A stretch of 13,447 bases of DNA, from positions 1-13,447 of the forward strand of contig CAJYIL010000771.1 of the NCBI GenBank assembly GCA_913774795.1, read 5' to 3'. Source of the stretch: Pseudobdellovibrionaceae bacterium. Lineage in GTDB: Bacteria; Bdellovibrionota; Bdellovibrionia; Bdellovibrionales; JAMPXM01. The stretch's first letter is position 1; the number at the start of each line of letters is the position of its first letter. Made by a program: the position numbers and the translations under genes. The notes under the pieces were generated by a model, which searched no databases, had not been told where the DNA came from, and saw only the letters and a list, made by a program, of their open reading frames with translations. Of the stretch, positions 6,552 to 13,446 are shown in pieces.

Positions 6552-7246
6552 AGTCGTTCTTCGCGTGCGCCGCAGGTTTAGCCCTGGTTTCGGCGGCGGA
6601 GGCGCAGATGCCCTTTGCCTTCATTTCGCGACCGACAGCGCTGATGTCGAGCTATCAGGGATTCAGTTATGATCTGTCGAATTTGTCTACCTACAGCTAT
6701 AGCGGTGTGAATTTCGGTGTGCCAGCTCCGAACCGCTACGTGCTCGTAGGTTTCGCTGCGCGATCTGCGAGTACTTTTACTGCAACGAGCGTCACTGTCG
6801 CAGGACAGTCTGCGACGATTCTAGGGCAGTATCTGAACGGCGGCACCGTTTCAGGCATGGCGATCGCGCTCGTTCCAGCTGGAACTTCGGGGAGCGTGTC
6901 GATTACTTATTCGGGGGCGATGGTTCATTCCGGTGTCGGTGTTTGGACGCTCACGAATCTTCAATCGGCGTCTGCAGTCGCCACATTCAATTTTAACAGC
7001 ACGACAACGATCAACATCCCCGAAGGCGGGGGAGCGTTTGGTGTGACTGCGAACAATTCTAACGTTCGAAATTTCAGCGCTGGTCTGACAGCTCGCTATG
7101 CGAGCGGTTTGCTGACCGACTCCACGGAGCCCGACCGAGTCTATGCGGCGGGAGATCTGACGACGGGGCCTTCGTTGAGCTCGCTTGGAGTTTCTATCTC
7201 GGGAACATTCAATGCGGGTTCGAGTTTTGTCGTTGTCCTACGCTAA
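6533..7246 (+). CDS. Exported beta-rich protein, phage-structural-like, overlapping the fibre gene
   Basis: The product has 237 residues. The ATG at 6533 lies inside the end of the fibre gene in another frame, overlapping 19 bases, so translation is probably coupled. It starts a clear Sec signal peptide (MGRWLLKSFFACAAGLALVS, then AAEA before QMP). The mature part is almost all beta and rich in Ser, Thr, Gly and Val. Its pattern resembles single beta-sandwich proteins encoded among phage tail genes: NRYVLVGFAARSAS, then TSVTVAGQSAT, a G-T-S-G-S-V-S-I-T-Y-S-G segment, and GVGVWTLTNL. That resemblance is from memory and not searched. There are no catalytic motifs and no mature cysteines. It is likely a partner, cap or tip subunit of the fibre, made in near-stoichiometric amount by coupling. 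No good intrinsic terminator follows on the plus strand. Confidence 0.82.
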   Translation: MGRWLLKSFFACAAGLALVSAAEAQMPFAFISRPTALMSSYQGFSYDLSNLSTYSYSGVNFGVPAPNRYVLVGFAARSASTFTATSVTVAGQSATILGQYLNGGTVSGMAIALVPAGTSGSVSITYSGAMVHSGVGVWTLTNLQSASAVATFNFNSTTTINIPEGGGAFGVTANNSNVRNFSAGLTARYASGLLTDSTEPDRVYAAGDLTTGPSLSSLGVSISGTFNAGSSFVVVLR

Positions 7247-7266
7247 ACTGAGCTGATGATCAGCGG

Positions 7267-7296
7267 AAAAAAAGAAACCCGCCTCTCGGGGCGGGT
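7267..7296 (-). terminator. Rho-independent terminator for minus-strand transcription
   Basis: ACCCGCC (7277-7283) pairs with GGCGGGT (7290-7296) around a 6-base loop. Read on the minus strand, the stem is followed by TTTCTTTTTTT (7276 down to 7267 on the plus strand). On the plus strand no T tract follows. It lies 18 bases beyond a minus-strand stop at 7315, implying a transcribed minus-strand unit in the gap. Confidence 0.85.
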
Positions 7297-7314
7297 GTTG
7301 GAATCGTCCGCTTC

Positions 7315-7596
7315 TCAGCGGTCGATGTTGGTGTCTCCTCCAAGTTGCCTTTTCAAGTGCCCGGTCGATTCTTTGATCAAGGCAGCTGGCTGGCTTCGAG
7401 CGTAAGACATCAATGTCAGAATCTCGGTGAGCCCCTTTAGCTTTGCGCCCCGCACTTCCGTACGGTTTGCCACTTTTCTTCGAGCAAAGGAGGAATCGAT
7501 TTTTGGCCTCCGTCGCCGGACCGGGATTTCAACCCCGCGCGTACGGGCAGCTCTCAGCACTTGGCGTCGTCAGCGGCGGGTGAGTTGGATGTTCAT
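7315..7596 (-). pseudogene. Possible broken minus-strand gene interrupted by TGA
   Basis: On the minus strand an ATG at 7596-7594 has a strong Shine-Dalgarno-like GAGGGGG 6 bases upstream. It opens MNIQLTRR and then meets TGA (7572-7570). The same frame stays open for another 84 codons to a TGA at 7317-7315, followed at once by a minus-strand terminator. The combined product would be very Arg-rich (a QVLRAARTRG segment, then PVRRRRPK). Codons AGG, AGA, CGG and GGG are frequent here, unlike the neighbouring genes, so the frame may be decayed or not coding at all. I recognise no family. Alternatives: an 8-codon leader peptide plus a non-coding RNA, or chance. The surrounding 569-bp gap (7247-7815) has no other convincing gene on either strand. 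Confidence 0.35.
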
Positions 7597-7695
7597 GAAA
7601 ACCCCCTCGTGTCTTTTGAGAATAACGCCGTGCGCTGCGAGGGTGTTAGCTTTTTCGTGCGGGTGGCTCAAGGCGGGACGGGCCGGGGAACGTCT

Positions 7696-7816
7696 CACGT
7701 TTTAAACGGACACGTTCACGTACGTGTTCATGTTCAAGTTCAATGTTTAAACGTGAAGACGTCGAACATGAACTTGATCGTGAACATGAACGCGAACGTT
7801 TAGAACGTTTGAACAT
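7696..7816. repeat. Inverted array of 6-bp units (GTTCNN / GAACNN)
   Basis: The left arm (7714-7743) is five consecutive hexamers: GTTCAC, GTACGT, GTTCAT, GTTCAA, GTTCAA. The right arm (7764-7799) is six: GAACAT, GAACTT, GATCGT, GAACAT, GAACGC, GAACGT. Further GAAC units start at 7803 and 7811. The 30-base segments 7712-7741 and 7770-7799 are reverse complements at about 24 of 30 positions, so RNA from either strand could form a long imperfect hairpin. CACGTTTTAAAC (7696-7707) and GTTTAAACGTG (7745-7755) form a second inverted pair. The array reaches the stop codon of the Mrp gene and would lie in its 3' end. Confidence 0.85.
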
Positions 7817-8613
7817 CAGTTCCCAGCGGGAACTGCCTCAGCGATCTTCGCCGCGACCGCCGCAAACGCCACCGACTCTTCCGCGGCCGGTGTGCTTTCT
7901 GAAATCGGGATGCCGGCTTCGGAGCCGATGGCAACCTTTGGATTGAAGGGGATTTCGCCGATCTTCGCGATTCCGCGCTCGCGCAGGTAGTTGTCCATTT
8001 GGCCGCGCGGGAAAAGCTGCACGCGCTCGCCGCCCGGAACAACCATCCAGGACATATTCTCGACGACGCCGATCAAAGGCACCGACACGCGCGACCACAT
8101 GTCGATCGCTTTTTTGACGTCAGCGAGAGCGATGTCTTGCGGAGTCGAAACGGCGATCGCGCCCGCGACCGGAACTTTCTGCGCGAGTGAAAGTTGGATG
8201 TCGCCCGTGCCCGGAGGCATATCGACGAGCAAGTAATCGAGTTCGCCCCACGCGACGTCGCGCAGGAATTGATCCATCGCCTTAAACAGCATCGGACCAC
8301 GCCAAACGATCGCAAGGTCTTCTTCCACCAAGAAGCCGATCGACATCATTTTCACGCCGTAGCGTTCAAGAGGCATCAAACGTTTGTCGTCGCCGATCTC
8401 GACTTTTTGATTCAAAAGCCCGCCCATGCGCGGAAGTGAAGGGCCGTAAATATCGGCGTCGAGAAGACCCACGCGGTAGCCGGCGCGCTTTAATGAGACG
8501 GCCAAGTTAATCGCGACAGTTGATTTTCCGACTCCGCCTTTACCCGAAGAAACCGCGATGACTTTTTTAACGCCCGGAATTGCGTTCTGCGAATCGAAAG
8601 GGTTGGCAGCCAT
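7816..8613 (-). CDS. mrp: Mrp/ApbC/NBP35-family P-loop ATPase lacking all cysteines
   Basis: The product has 265 residues. It has the deviant Walker A of the MinD/Mrp class (SSGKGGVGKST, Gly24-Thr32, with signature Lys25 and Lys30), DADIYGPS with Asp52 and Asp54, VDMPPGTGD at 130-138, and the family signature GVVENMSW at 182-189. Members are cytosolic ATP-dependent carriers that deliver Fe-S clusters to apoproteins. Two departures stand out. The usual CPxC-type pair just after ENMS, which binds the bridging [4Fe-4S] cluster, is replaced by VVPGGE, and the whole protein has no cysteine. The N-terminal MIP18/DUF59 domain of longer Mrp proteins is also absent, giving 265 residues against about 370 for E. 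coli Mrp. The ATPase fold looks intact. The start is supported by an AAGGA site 9 bases upstream. It is divergent from the 8660 gene, with only 46 bp between them. Confidence 0.93.
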   Translation of the reverse strand: MAANPFDSQNAIPGVKKVIAVSSGKGGVGKSTVAINLAVSLKRAGYRVGLLDADIYGPSLPRMGGLLNQKVEIGDDKRLMPLERYGVKMMSIGFLVEEDLAIVWRGPMLFKAMDQFLRDVAWGELDYLLVDMPPGTGDIQLSLAQKVPVAGAIAVSTPQDIALADVKKAIDMWSRVSVPLIGVVENMSWMVVPGGERVQLFPRGQMDNYLRERGIAKIGEIPFNPKVAIGSEAGIPISESTPAAEESVAFAAVAAKIAEAVPAGN

Positions 8614-8659
8614 CGTAAAAATCCTTTAATGTCGAAGTGAAACGGAGCGCTTTGGAAAA

Positions 8660-9115
8660 GTGGAGTTGAGCGCGAAGAACTTCCTAATCTTGAACGGCTT
8701 TATTGTCACGTTGCTCGTGCTGTCGTTCTACGTGATGCGACGCGCGCCCAAAGGGCCCGTGAAGCTCGAACTCCGCGATGAAGACCACGTGGCCTCCGAC
8801 AAAGCCCGTGAGGCCAAACAGGTCGCCAACAAACCTGCGCCCAAATTCTCCGATCCAAGAAAGCCGCTCGGTTCGGCCAATTACCAACCGCGTGCGCGCA
8901 AGGTGCAAGCCGAGCTCGTCGACGATCACGGTCGCGCGCTCAACGTGTTCTTCATGTGGAACGGTCACTCCTGGGACGCCTACGAAGTTCTCGGCATTCC
9001 GGGTGGCTCCAGCCGCGAGGCGGCCGTTGCCGCCTTCGAGCGAGCAGCCGCTCTAGCCGACAAAGAAACCTTGCCGTTTTTGCAGGCGGCTCTTGGCGCG
9101 ATCGCCAAATCCTGA
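8660..9115 (+). CDS. Membrane-anchored protein with a J-domain-like C-terminus lacking HPD
   Basis: The product has 151 residues. One N-terminal transmembrane segment (residues ~7-25, NFLILNGFIVTLLVLSFYV) is followed by RRAPK, suggesting a cytoplasmic C-terminal part by the positive-inside rule. A charged Lys/Pro/Ala linker follows (~30-80). The C-terminal third has WDAYEVLGIPGGSSREAAVA (Trp105 onward) and then a second helix-like segment. This resembles the start of a DnaJ domain (xxYEVLGVxxxxSxxEI), but the HPD motif needed to stimulate DnaK is missing and the region is shorter than a J-domain. It could be a J-like scaffold or unrelated. The start is taken as GTG at 8660, with a GGAG 13 bases upstream; a TTG at 8666 is an alternative. 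It is divergent from mrp. Confidence 0.72.
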   Translation: MELSAKNFLILNGFIVTLLVLSFYVMRRAPKGPVKLELRDEDHVASDKAREAKQVANKPAPKFSDPRKPLGSANYQPRARKVQAELVDDHGRALNVFFMWNGHSWDAYEVLGIPGGSSREAAVAAFERAAALADKETLPFLQAALGAIAKS

Positions 9116-9152
9116 CGCCCGGCGCTGGCGTTGCTCCGCCTCAGGCGAACTG

Positions 9153-9237
9153 CTACCTTTTCCGCAATAAAGGTAGGTCCTTACTTTCCAGACTGTTCGC
9201 GCTTTGCGCTCACCTTTCCGGAAAGTAAGGACCTACC
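9153..9237 (+). promoter_or_regulatory. Structured leader before glycyl-tRNA synthetase, with competing inverted repeats
   Basis: Two perfect pairings share bases. CTACCTTT (9153-9160) pairs with AAAGGTAG (9169-9176). GGTAGGTCCTTACTTTCC (9172-9189) pairs with GGAAAGTAAGGACCTACC (9220-9237), an 18-bp perfect stem. They cannot both form fully because 9172-9176 is used in each. The 30-base loop holds a small GCGC-TTT-GCGC hairpin (9199-9209), and CTTTCCGGAAAG (9214-9225) is itself palindromic. The element ends 21 bases before the glyQS start and leaves its Shine-Dalgarno sequence (9247-9250) free. No T tract follows on the plus strand. It may be a regulatory leader or an inserted palindromic repeat. 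Confidence 0.75.
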
Positions 9238-9258
9238 AAAAACTGCGGAGTTTCTCAG

Positions 9259-10608
9259 ATGTCTCAGCCGACGATTAAGCGCCTCGAAGATCTTCAAACA
9301 ATGGTGTCTCTGTGCAAACGCCGAGGCATCGTTTTTCAATCGAGCGAAATTTACGGCGGACTCGGGTCGTGCTGGGATTACGGTCCACTCGGTGCACAGC
9401 TGAAGCAAAACGTGAAACGCGCGTGGTGGAATGCGATGACTCGCCGAGAGGACATCGTGGGCCTCGATGCTTCGATCTTGATGCATCCGCAAGTCTGGAA
9501 AGCGTCGGGTCACGTCGATGGATTCTCCGATCCACTCGTTGACTGCAAAAACTGTAAGACGCGTTTCCGGTCCGATAACACGCCGTCGTACATCGAGAAA
9601 AAAGAATGCCCGAACTGCGGATCAAAAGATCTGACTCCGCCGCGTAACTTTAACCTCATGTTCAAAACGTTCATGGGTCCGAACGAAGAAGCGGCAAACG
9701 TCGTTTACTTGAGACCCGAAACGGCTCAAGGTCACTTCGTCAACTTCGAGAACATTCAGCAGTCGTCACGCCGTAAAATTCCGTTTGGGATTGCGGCGAT
9801 CGGCAAATCGTTCAGAAACGAAATTACTCCAGGCAACTTCATCTTCCGTACGCGCGAATTCGAACAAATGGAGATGCAATATTTCGTGAAGCCAGGCACC
9901 GACATGGATTGGTGGCAAACCTGGAAAGACACGCGCTGGGCGTTCTTGAAAAAATACGGTCTGGCGGAGGCCGATCTTCGCTTCCACGAGCACGCAAAAG
10001 AAGATCTTGCGCACTATGCTTTGAAAGCGGGCGACATCGAATACAAATTCCCGTTCGGTTGGCAGGAGCTCGAAGGTATCCACAATCGTTCAGACTTCGA
10101 TCTCACTCAGCACGCGAAGTTCTCCGGCAAAAAGCTTGAGTACTTCGATGAAGCTGCGAAAGAGAAATATGTTCCGTTCGTCATCGAGACCGCGATCGGT
10201 TGCGATCGTCTGATTCTCGCTGTCTTGTGTGCCGCGTACCGTGAAGAGATCACGAAGGACGAAGACGGCAAAGAAGACGTTCGCGTCGTTCTTGGGTTCC
10301 ACCCGGAAATGGCTCCGCAGAAGGTGACGGTTCTTCCGTTGTCGAAAAAAGCCGAGCTCCAAGTTCCGGCGATGAAGATCCGCGACGAATTGGCAGAGTG
10401 GTTCGATACGGGCTACGACGATTCGCAATCGATCGGTAAGCGTTACCGTCGCGCCGATGAGGTCGGGACACCTTACTGCGTGACCGTCGACTTCGAAACC
10501 TTGAACGACAACAAAGTCACGATCCGTCACCGCGATACGATGAAGCAAGACCGCATCGAAATTTCGAAAGTGGTCGAGTACGTTACGAATGGTCTCCGCA
10601 ATTTCTAA
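9259..10608 (+). CDS. glyQS: Glycine--tRNA ligase, homodimeric (alpha2) type
   Basis: The product has 449 residues. This class II synthetase charges tRNA-Gly with glycine using ATP in the cytosol. It is the single-chain alpha2 form, not the alpha2beta2 form of E. coli. The N-terminal segment (LCKRRGIVFQSSEIYGG, then SCWDYGPLG) is typical. Two CxxC pairs (Cys96/99 and Cys117/120) form the zinc-binding insertion. RPETAQG (152-158) contacts glycine and ATP. Motif 2 is FRNE (185-188) followed by RTREFEQME. Motif 3 is IGCDR, with Arg317. The anticodon-binding domain starts near residue 350 (MAPQKVTVLPL) and runs to the end. All key motifs are present. The start is supported by GGAG 8 bases upstream. 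PPDK follows on the same strand 49 bp later, possibly in one operon. Confidence 0.97.
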   Translation: MSQPTIKRLEDLQTMVSLCKRRGIVFQSSEIYGGLGSCWDYGPLGAQLKQNVKRAWWNAMTRREDIVGLDASILMHPQVWKASGHVDGFSDPLVDCKNCKTRFRSDNTPSYIEKKECPNCGSKDLTPPRNFNLMFKTFMGPNEEAANVVYLRPETAQGHFVNFENIQQSSRRKIPFGIAAIGKSFRNEITPGNFIFRTREFEQMEMQYFVKPGTDMDWWQTWKDTRWAFLKKYGLAEADLRFHEHAKEDLAHYALKAGDIEYKFPFGWQELEGIHNRSDFDLTQHAKFSGKKLEYFDEAAKEKYVPFVIETAIGCDRLILAVLCAAYREEITKDEDGKEDVRVVLGFHPEMAPQKVTVLPLSKKAELQVPAMKIRDELAEWFDTGYDDSQSIGKRYRRADEVGTPYCVTVDFETLNDNKVTIRHRDTMKQDRIEISKVVEYVTNGLRNF

Positions 10609-10657
10609 CAACTTCTAATTCGGCTCGCCTACGTGCGGGTCGTCAGGAGCTGAAGCC

Positions 10658-13351
10658 GTGAACACGCAGAACTCGAACCCGTCTACGAAAAAAGTTTACT
10701 TCTTCGCCGCCGGCCAAACCGACGGCAACGCCTCGATGAAAAACATCTTGGGCGGAAAAGGGGCGAACCTCGCCGAGATGACCTCTCTCGGGATTCCGGT
10801 TCCTCCGGGCTTCACGATCTCCACCGAAGTCTGCGTGGAGTTCTACAAAAACGGTCAAAAGATTCCTCAGAGTGTCGTCGGAGAAGTCGAAGAAGCTCTC
10901 GCGGGCGTGGAAGCGAAGATCGGCAAAAAATTCGGTGATTCCAAAAATCCTCTTCTCGTCTCGGTTCGTTCGGGCGCACGCGCCTCGATGCCCGGGATGA
11001 TGGATACAATTTTGAATTTGGGCTTGAACGACGAAACCGTCGAAGGTCTTGCTCAGCGCTCGGGTAATGCACGCTTCGCCTGGGATTCTTACCGCCGCTT
11101 CGTGCAGATGTACTCCGACGTCGTGATGGGGATGAATTCGTCTCTTCTCGAAGTTTCGCTCGAGGACATGAAAGACGAGAAGGGCTACAAGCTCGACACC
11201 GAACTCACGGTCGATGATTTGAAAGCTTTGACGAAAAAATTTAAAGCTCTTGTTCTTCAGGAGACGGGCTCAAAATTTCCGACTGATCCGAAAGAACAAC
11301 TCTGGGGCGCGATCTCTGCGGTTTTCAAATCGTGGATGACCCCGCGAGCGATCGCTTACCGCGGTCTCCACTCGATTCCTGAATCGTGGGGAACAGCCGT
11401 TAACGTCCAGTCGATGGTTTTTGGCAACATGGGCGACGACTCGGCCACAGGCGTTGCGTTCACCCGAAATCCATCGACGGGTGAGCGTTCTTTCTACGGC
11501 GAATGGCTCGTGAACGCGCAAGGTGAAGACGTCGTTGCGGGCATTCGCACTCCGCAAAACATCACCGCGGTTGAGGCGAAAGCAGGCGGTCACGCCGGCG
11601 ATTCTCTCGAAGAGAAAATGCCAAGCTGCTACACCGATCTCGTTTCGACTTACCAAAAGCTCGAGAAGCACTACAAAGACATGCAAGACATGGAGTTCAC
11701 CATCGAGCAAGGTAAGCTCTGGATGCTCCAAACACGAAACGGAAAACGCACGGCCGCGGCCGCGCTGAAGATCGCGTGCGATATGATCGACGAAGGTCTC
11801 ATCGACGAGAAGACCGCTTTAGCGCGTATTGAAGCTCGTTCGCTCGATCAGCTTCTCCACCCAACGCTCGATCCAAAAGCGAAGAAGACTCTTCTCACAA
11901 AGGGCCTACCGGCTTCGCCAGGCGGAGCGACCGGACAAGTCGTGTTCTCTTCTGAAGAAGCCGTTGAGCTCAAAGAAAAAGGTGTAAAGACCATTCTCTC
12001 GCGTGTTGAGACGTCGCCTGAAGACATTCTCGGCATGGTCGCGGCTCAAGGCATTCTCACATCGCGCGGAGGCATGACCTCGCACGCGGCCGTTGTCGCG
12101 CGCGGAATGGGAAAGTGCTGTGTCGCGGGTGCCGGCGAAGTGCAAATCGATTACGCGCGCCAAGAGATGCGCGTCAACGGATACGTGATCAAGAAAGGTG
12201 ACGTCATCACTCTCGACGGCGGCACCGGCCACGTTTATTTGGGCGAAATCAAAACGGTCGAGCCGCAGCTCGACGCAGTTTTCGAACGCGTGATGAAAAT
12301 GGCGGATAAACACCGCACGATGAAAGTTCGCGCGAACGCCGACACGCCAAAAGATGCAACGACTGCTCGCGGTTTCGGCGCTGAAGGTATCGGTCTCTGC
12401 CGAACCGAGCACATGTTCTTCGGCGCTGATCGCATCACGGCCATGCGCGAGATGATCTGCGCTGAAACGAAAGTCGAACGCGAGGCCGCACTCCATAGGC
12501 TTCTCCCGATGCAGCGACAGGATTTCACGGATCTCTTCAAGACGATGAAGGGGTATCCAGTGACGATTCGTTTGCTGGATCCGCCGCTTCACGAGTTTGT
12601 CCCTCACTCGGATGAAGAAACGAAAGATCTCGCCTCAAAGATCAACGTCGATTTCGCGAAGTTGAAAACTCGCGTGGCGTCTTTGCATGAGTTCAACCCG
12701 ATGCTCGGTCACCGGGGGTGCCGTCTCGCGATTACGTATCCTGAGATTTACCTCATGCAAACGCGCGCGATCGCTGAGGCCGCCGCTCAACTCGTGAAAG
12801 AAGGCATGACGCTCACGCCAGAGATCATGATTCCTCTCATCGCGACCGAAGCTGAGCTCACGAAGCTTCGTAAGCTCGTTGAGGGTGAAGTGTTGGCGGT
12901 GCAAAAGGAGACGGGCGTGAAATTCCCGTACCTCATCGGCACGATGATCGAACTCCCTCGCGCGGCCGTTACGGCAAACGAAATCGCGCGCGAGGCTGAC
13001 TTCTTCTCGTTCGGAACAAACGATCTCACGCAAACGACACTCGGTCTTTCGCGAGACGATGCCGGCCGTTTCTTAGGCTCTTATGTGTCTGAGGGCATCT
13101 TTAAGACTGACCCATTCGTTTCGATCGATCAGGTCGGTGTCGGTGGTCTCGTAAAGATGGGTGTGCAACTCGGTCGCTCCGAGAAAAAAGATCTGAAGAT
13201 TGGAGTCTGCGGCGAGCACGGCGGCGATCCGGATTCGATCGAGTTCTTCCAGCGCGCAGGTCTCGATTACGTGAGCTGCTCGCCGTACCGCGTGCCGATC
13301 GCGCGTCTTGCGGCCGCACAAGCGGCAATCGCGCAGCAGAACGTGAATTAG
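10658..13351 (+). CDS. ppdK: Pyruvate, phosphate dikinase
   Basis: The product has 897 residues, close to the ~875 usual for the family. It interconverts pyruvate, ATP and Pi with PEP, AMP and PPi in the cytosol, so it can feed gluconeogenesis or run glycolytically. The N-terminal ATP-binding domain has GGKGANLAEMTSLGIPVPPG and SVRSGARASMPGMMDT (Arg104). The swivelling phosphohistidine domain has GGMTSHAAVVARGMG, with catalytic His476. The C-terminal PEP/pyruvate TIM-barrel has FSFGTNDLTQTTLGLSRDD and GVCGEHGGDP, with the catalytic-acid Cys851. MIELPRAAV is also present. Nothing essential is missing. The GTG start is supported by AGGAG 8 bases upstream. The long N-terminal MNTQNSNPSTKK tail before the conserved VYFFA is slightly extended but compatible. 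It is co-directional with glyQS, 49 bp downstream. Confidence 0.97.
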   Translation: MNTQNSNPSTKKVYFFAAGQTDGNASMKNILGGKGANLAEMTSLGIPVPPGFTISTEVCVEFYKNGQKIPQSVVGEVEEALAGVEAKIGKKFGDSKNPLLVSVRSGARASMPGMMDTILNLGLNDETVEGLAQRSGNARFAWDSYRRFVQMYSDVVMGMNSSLLEVSLEDMKDEKGYKLDTELTVDDLKALTKKFKALVLQETGSKFPTDPKEQLWGAISAVFKSWMTPRAIAYRGLHSIPESWGTAVNVQSMVFGNMGDDSATGVAFTRNPSTGERSFYGEWLVNAQGEDVVAGIRTPQNITAVEAKAGGHAGDSLEEKMPSCYTDLVSTYQKLEKHYKDMQDMEFTIEQGKLWMLQTRNGKRTAAAALKIACDMIDEGLIDEKTALARIEARSLDQLLHPTLDPKAKKTLLTKGLPASPGGATGQVVFSSEEAVELKEKGVKTILSRVETSPEDILGMVAAQGILTSRGGMTSHAAVVARGMGKCCVAGAGEVQIDYARQEMRVNGYVIKKGDVITLDGGTGHVYLGEIKTVEPQLDAVFERVMKMADKHRTMKVRANADTPKDATTARGFGAEGIGLCRTEHMFFGADRITAMREMICAETKVEREAALHRLLPMQRQDFTDLFKTMKGYPVTIRLLDPPLHEFVPHSDEETKDLASKINVDFAKLKTRVASLHEFNPMLGHRGCRLAITYPEIYLMQTRAIAEAAAQLVKEGMTLTPEIMIPLIATEAELTKLRKLVEGEVLAVQKETGVKFPYLIGTMIELPRAAVTANEIAREADFFSFGTNDLTQTTLGLSRDDAGRFLGSYVSEGIFKTDPFVSIDQVGVGGLVKMGVQLGRSEKKDLKIGVCGEHGGDPDSIEFFQRAGLDYVSCSPYRVPIARLAAAQAAIAQQNVN

Positions 13352-13446
13352 CTCACTCCGGCGCCGGAGTTCGCGGAGTTTTCGACCGCGTCTTCACAGA
13401 TGCGATCTCTTTGAGCACTCACTTGGATAACGAGATTTTGAGCGAC
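13348..13446 (-). CDS. Possible C-terminal fragment of a convergent minus-strand gene
   Basis: From the window end the minus strand stays open for 32 codons (VAQNLVIQVSAQRDRICEDA, then VENSANSGAGVS) to a TAA at 13350-13348. That stop overlaps the ppdK TAG stop. Codon choice resembles the neighbouring genes. The fragment is too short to assign a family, and a plus-strand frame is also open here without a start codon, so it may be chance. Convergent genes touching at their stops are common in compact bacterial genomes. Confidence 0.35.
   Translation of the reverse strand, partial: VAQNLVIQVSAQRDRICEDAVENSANSGAGVS
13355..13370. terminator. 16-bp perfect palindrome after ppdK, weak terminator candidate
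   Basis: ACTCCGGCGCCGGAGT is a perfect palindrome starting 4 bases after the ppdK stop. A short TTTT occurs at 13379-13382, past TCGCGGAG. As an intrinsic terminator it is weak because the T tract is short and offset. If a minus-strand gene runs through here, part of it would be coding. Confidence 0.4.

Noticed and set aside
2370..7246. Prophage or phage tail cluster
   Set aside because: No other phage structural, replication, lysis or integrase genes are present, and both proteins have Sec signal peptides and chromosomal-type promoters.
7505..7545. tRNA-like T-arm on the minus strand (GGGGTTGAAATCCC)
   Set aside because: The loop is TTGAAAT instead of TTCRANY, the stem does not pair over 5 bp, and no acceptor, D or anticodon arm could be built upstream.
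7570..7572. Selenocysteine readthrough at the TGA
   Set aside because: I see no SECIS-like hairpin directly after the TGA, and the downstream frame has atypical codon use and no known selenoprotein motif.
7561..7803. 80-residue plus-strand frame ending in a His/Val/Asn-rich repeat (HVHVRVHVQV)
   Set aside because: The repetitive tail is only the translation of the GTTCNN hexamer array. There is no ribosome site or credible N-terminus.
7696..7816. CRISPR array
   Set aside because: The units are 6 bp and contiguous, with no spacers, and no cas gene is nearby.
9153..9258. T-box or glycine riboswitch controlling glyQS
   Set aside because: There is no T-box bulge sequence, specifier stem or terminator with T tract, and no tandem glycine-aptamer core. 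Only the inverted repeats can be supported.
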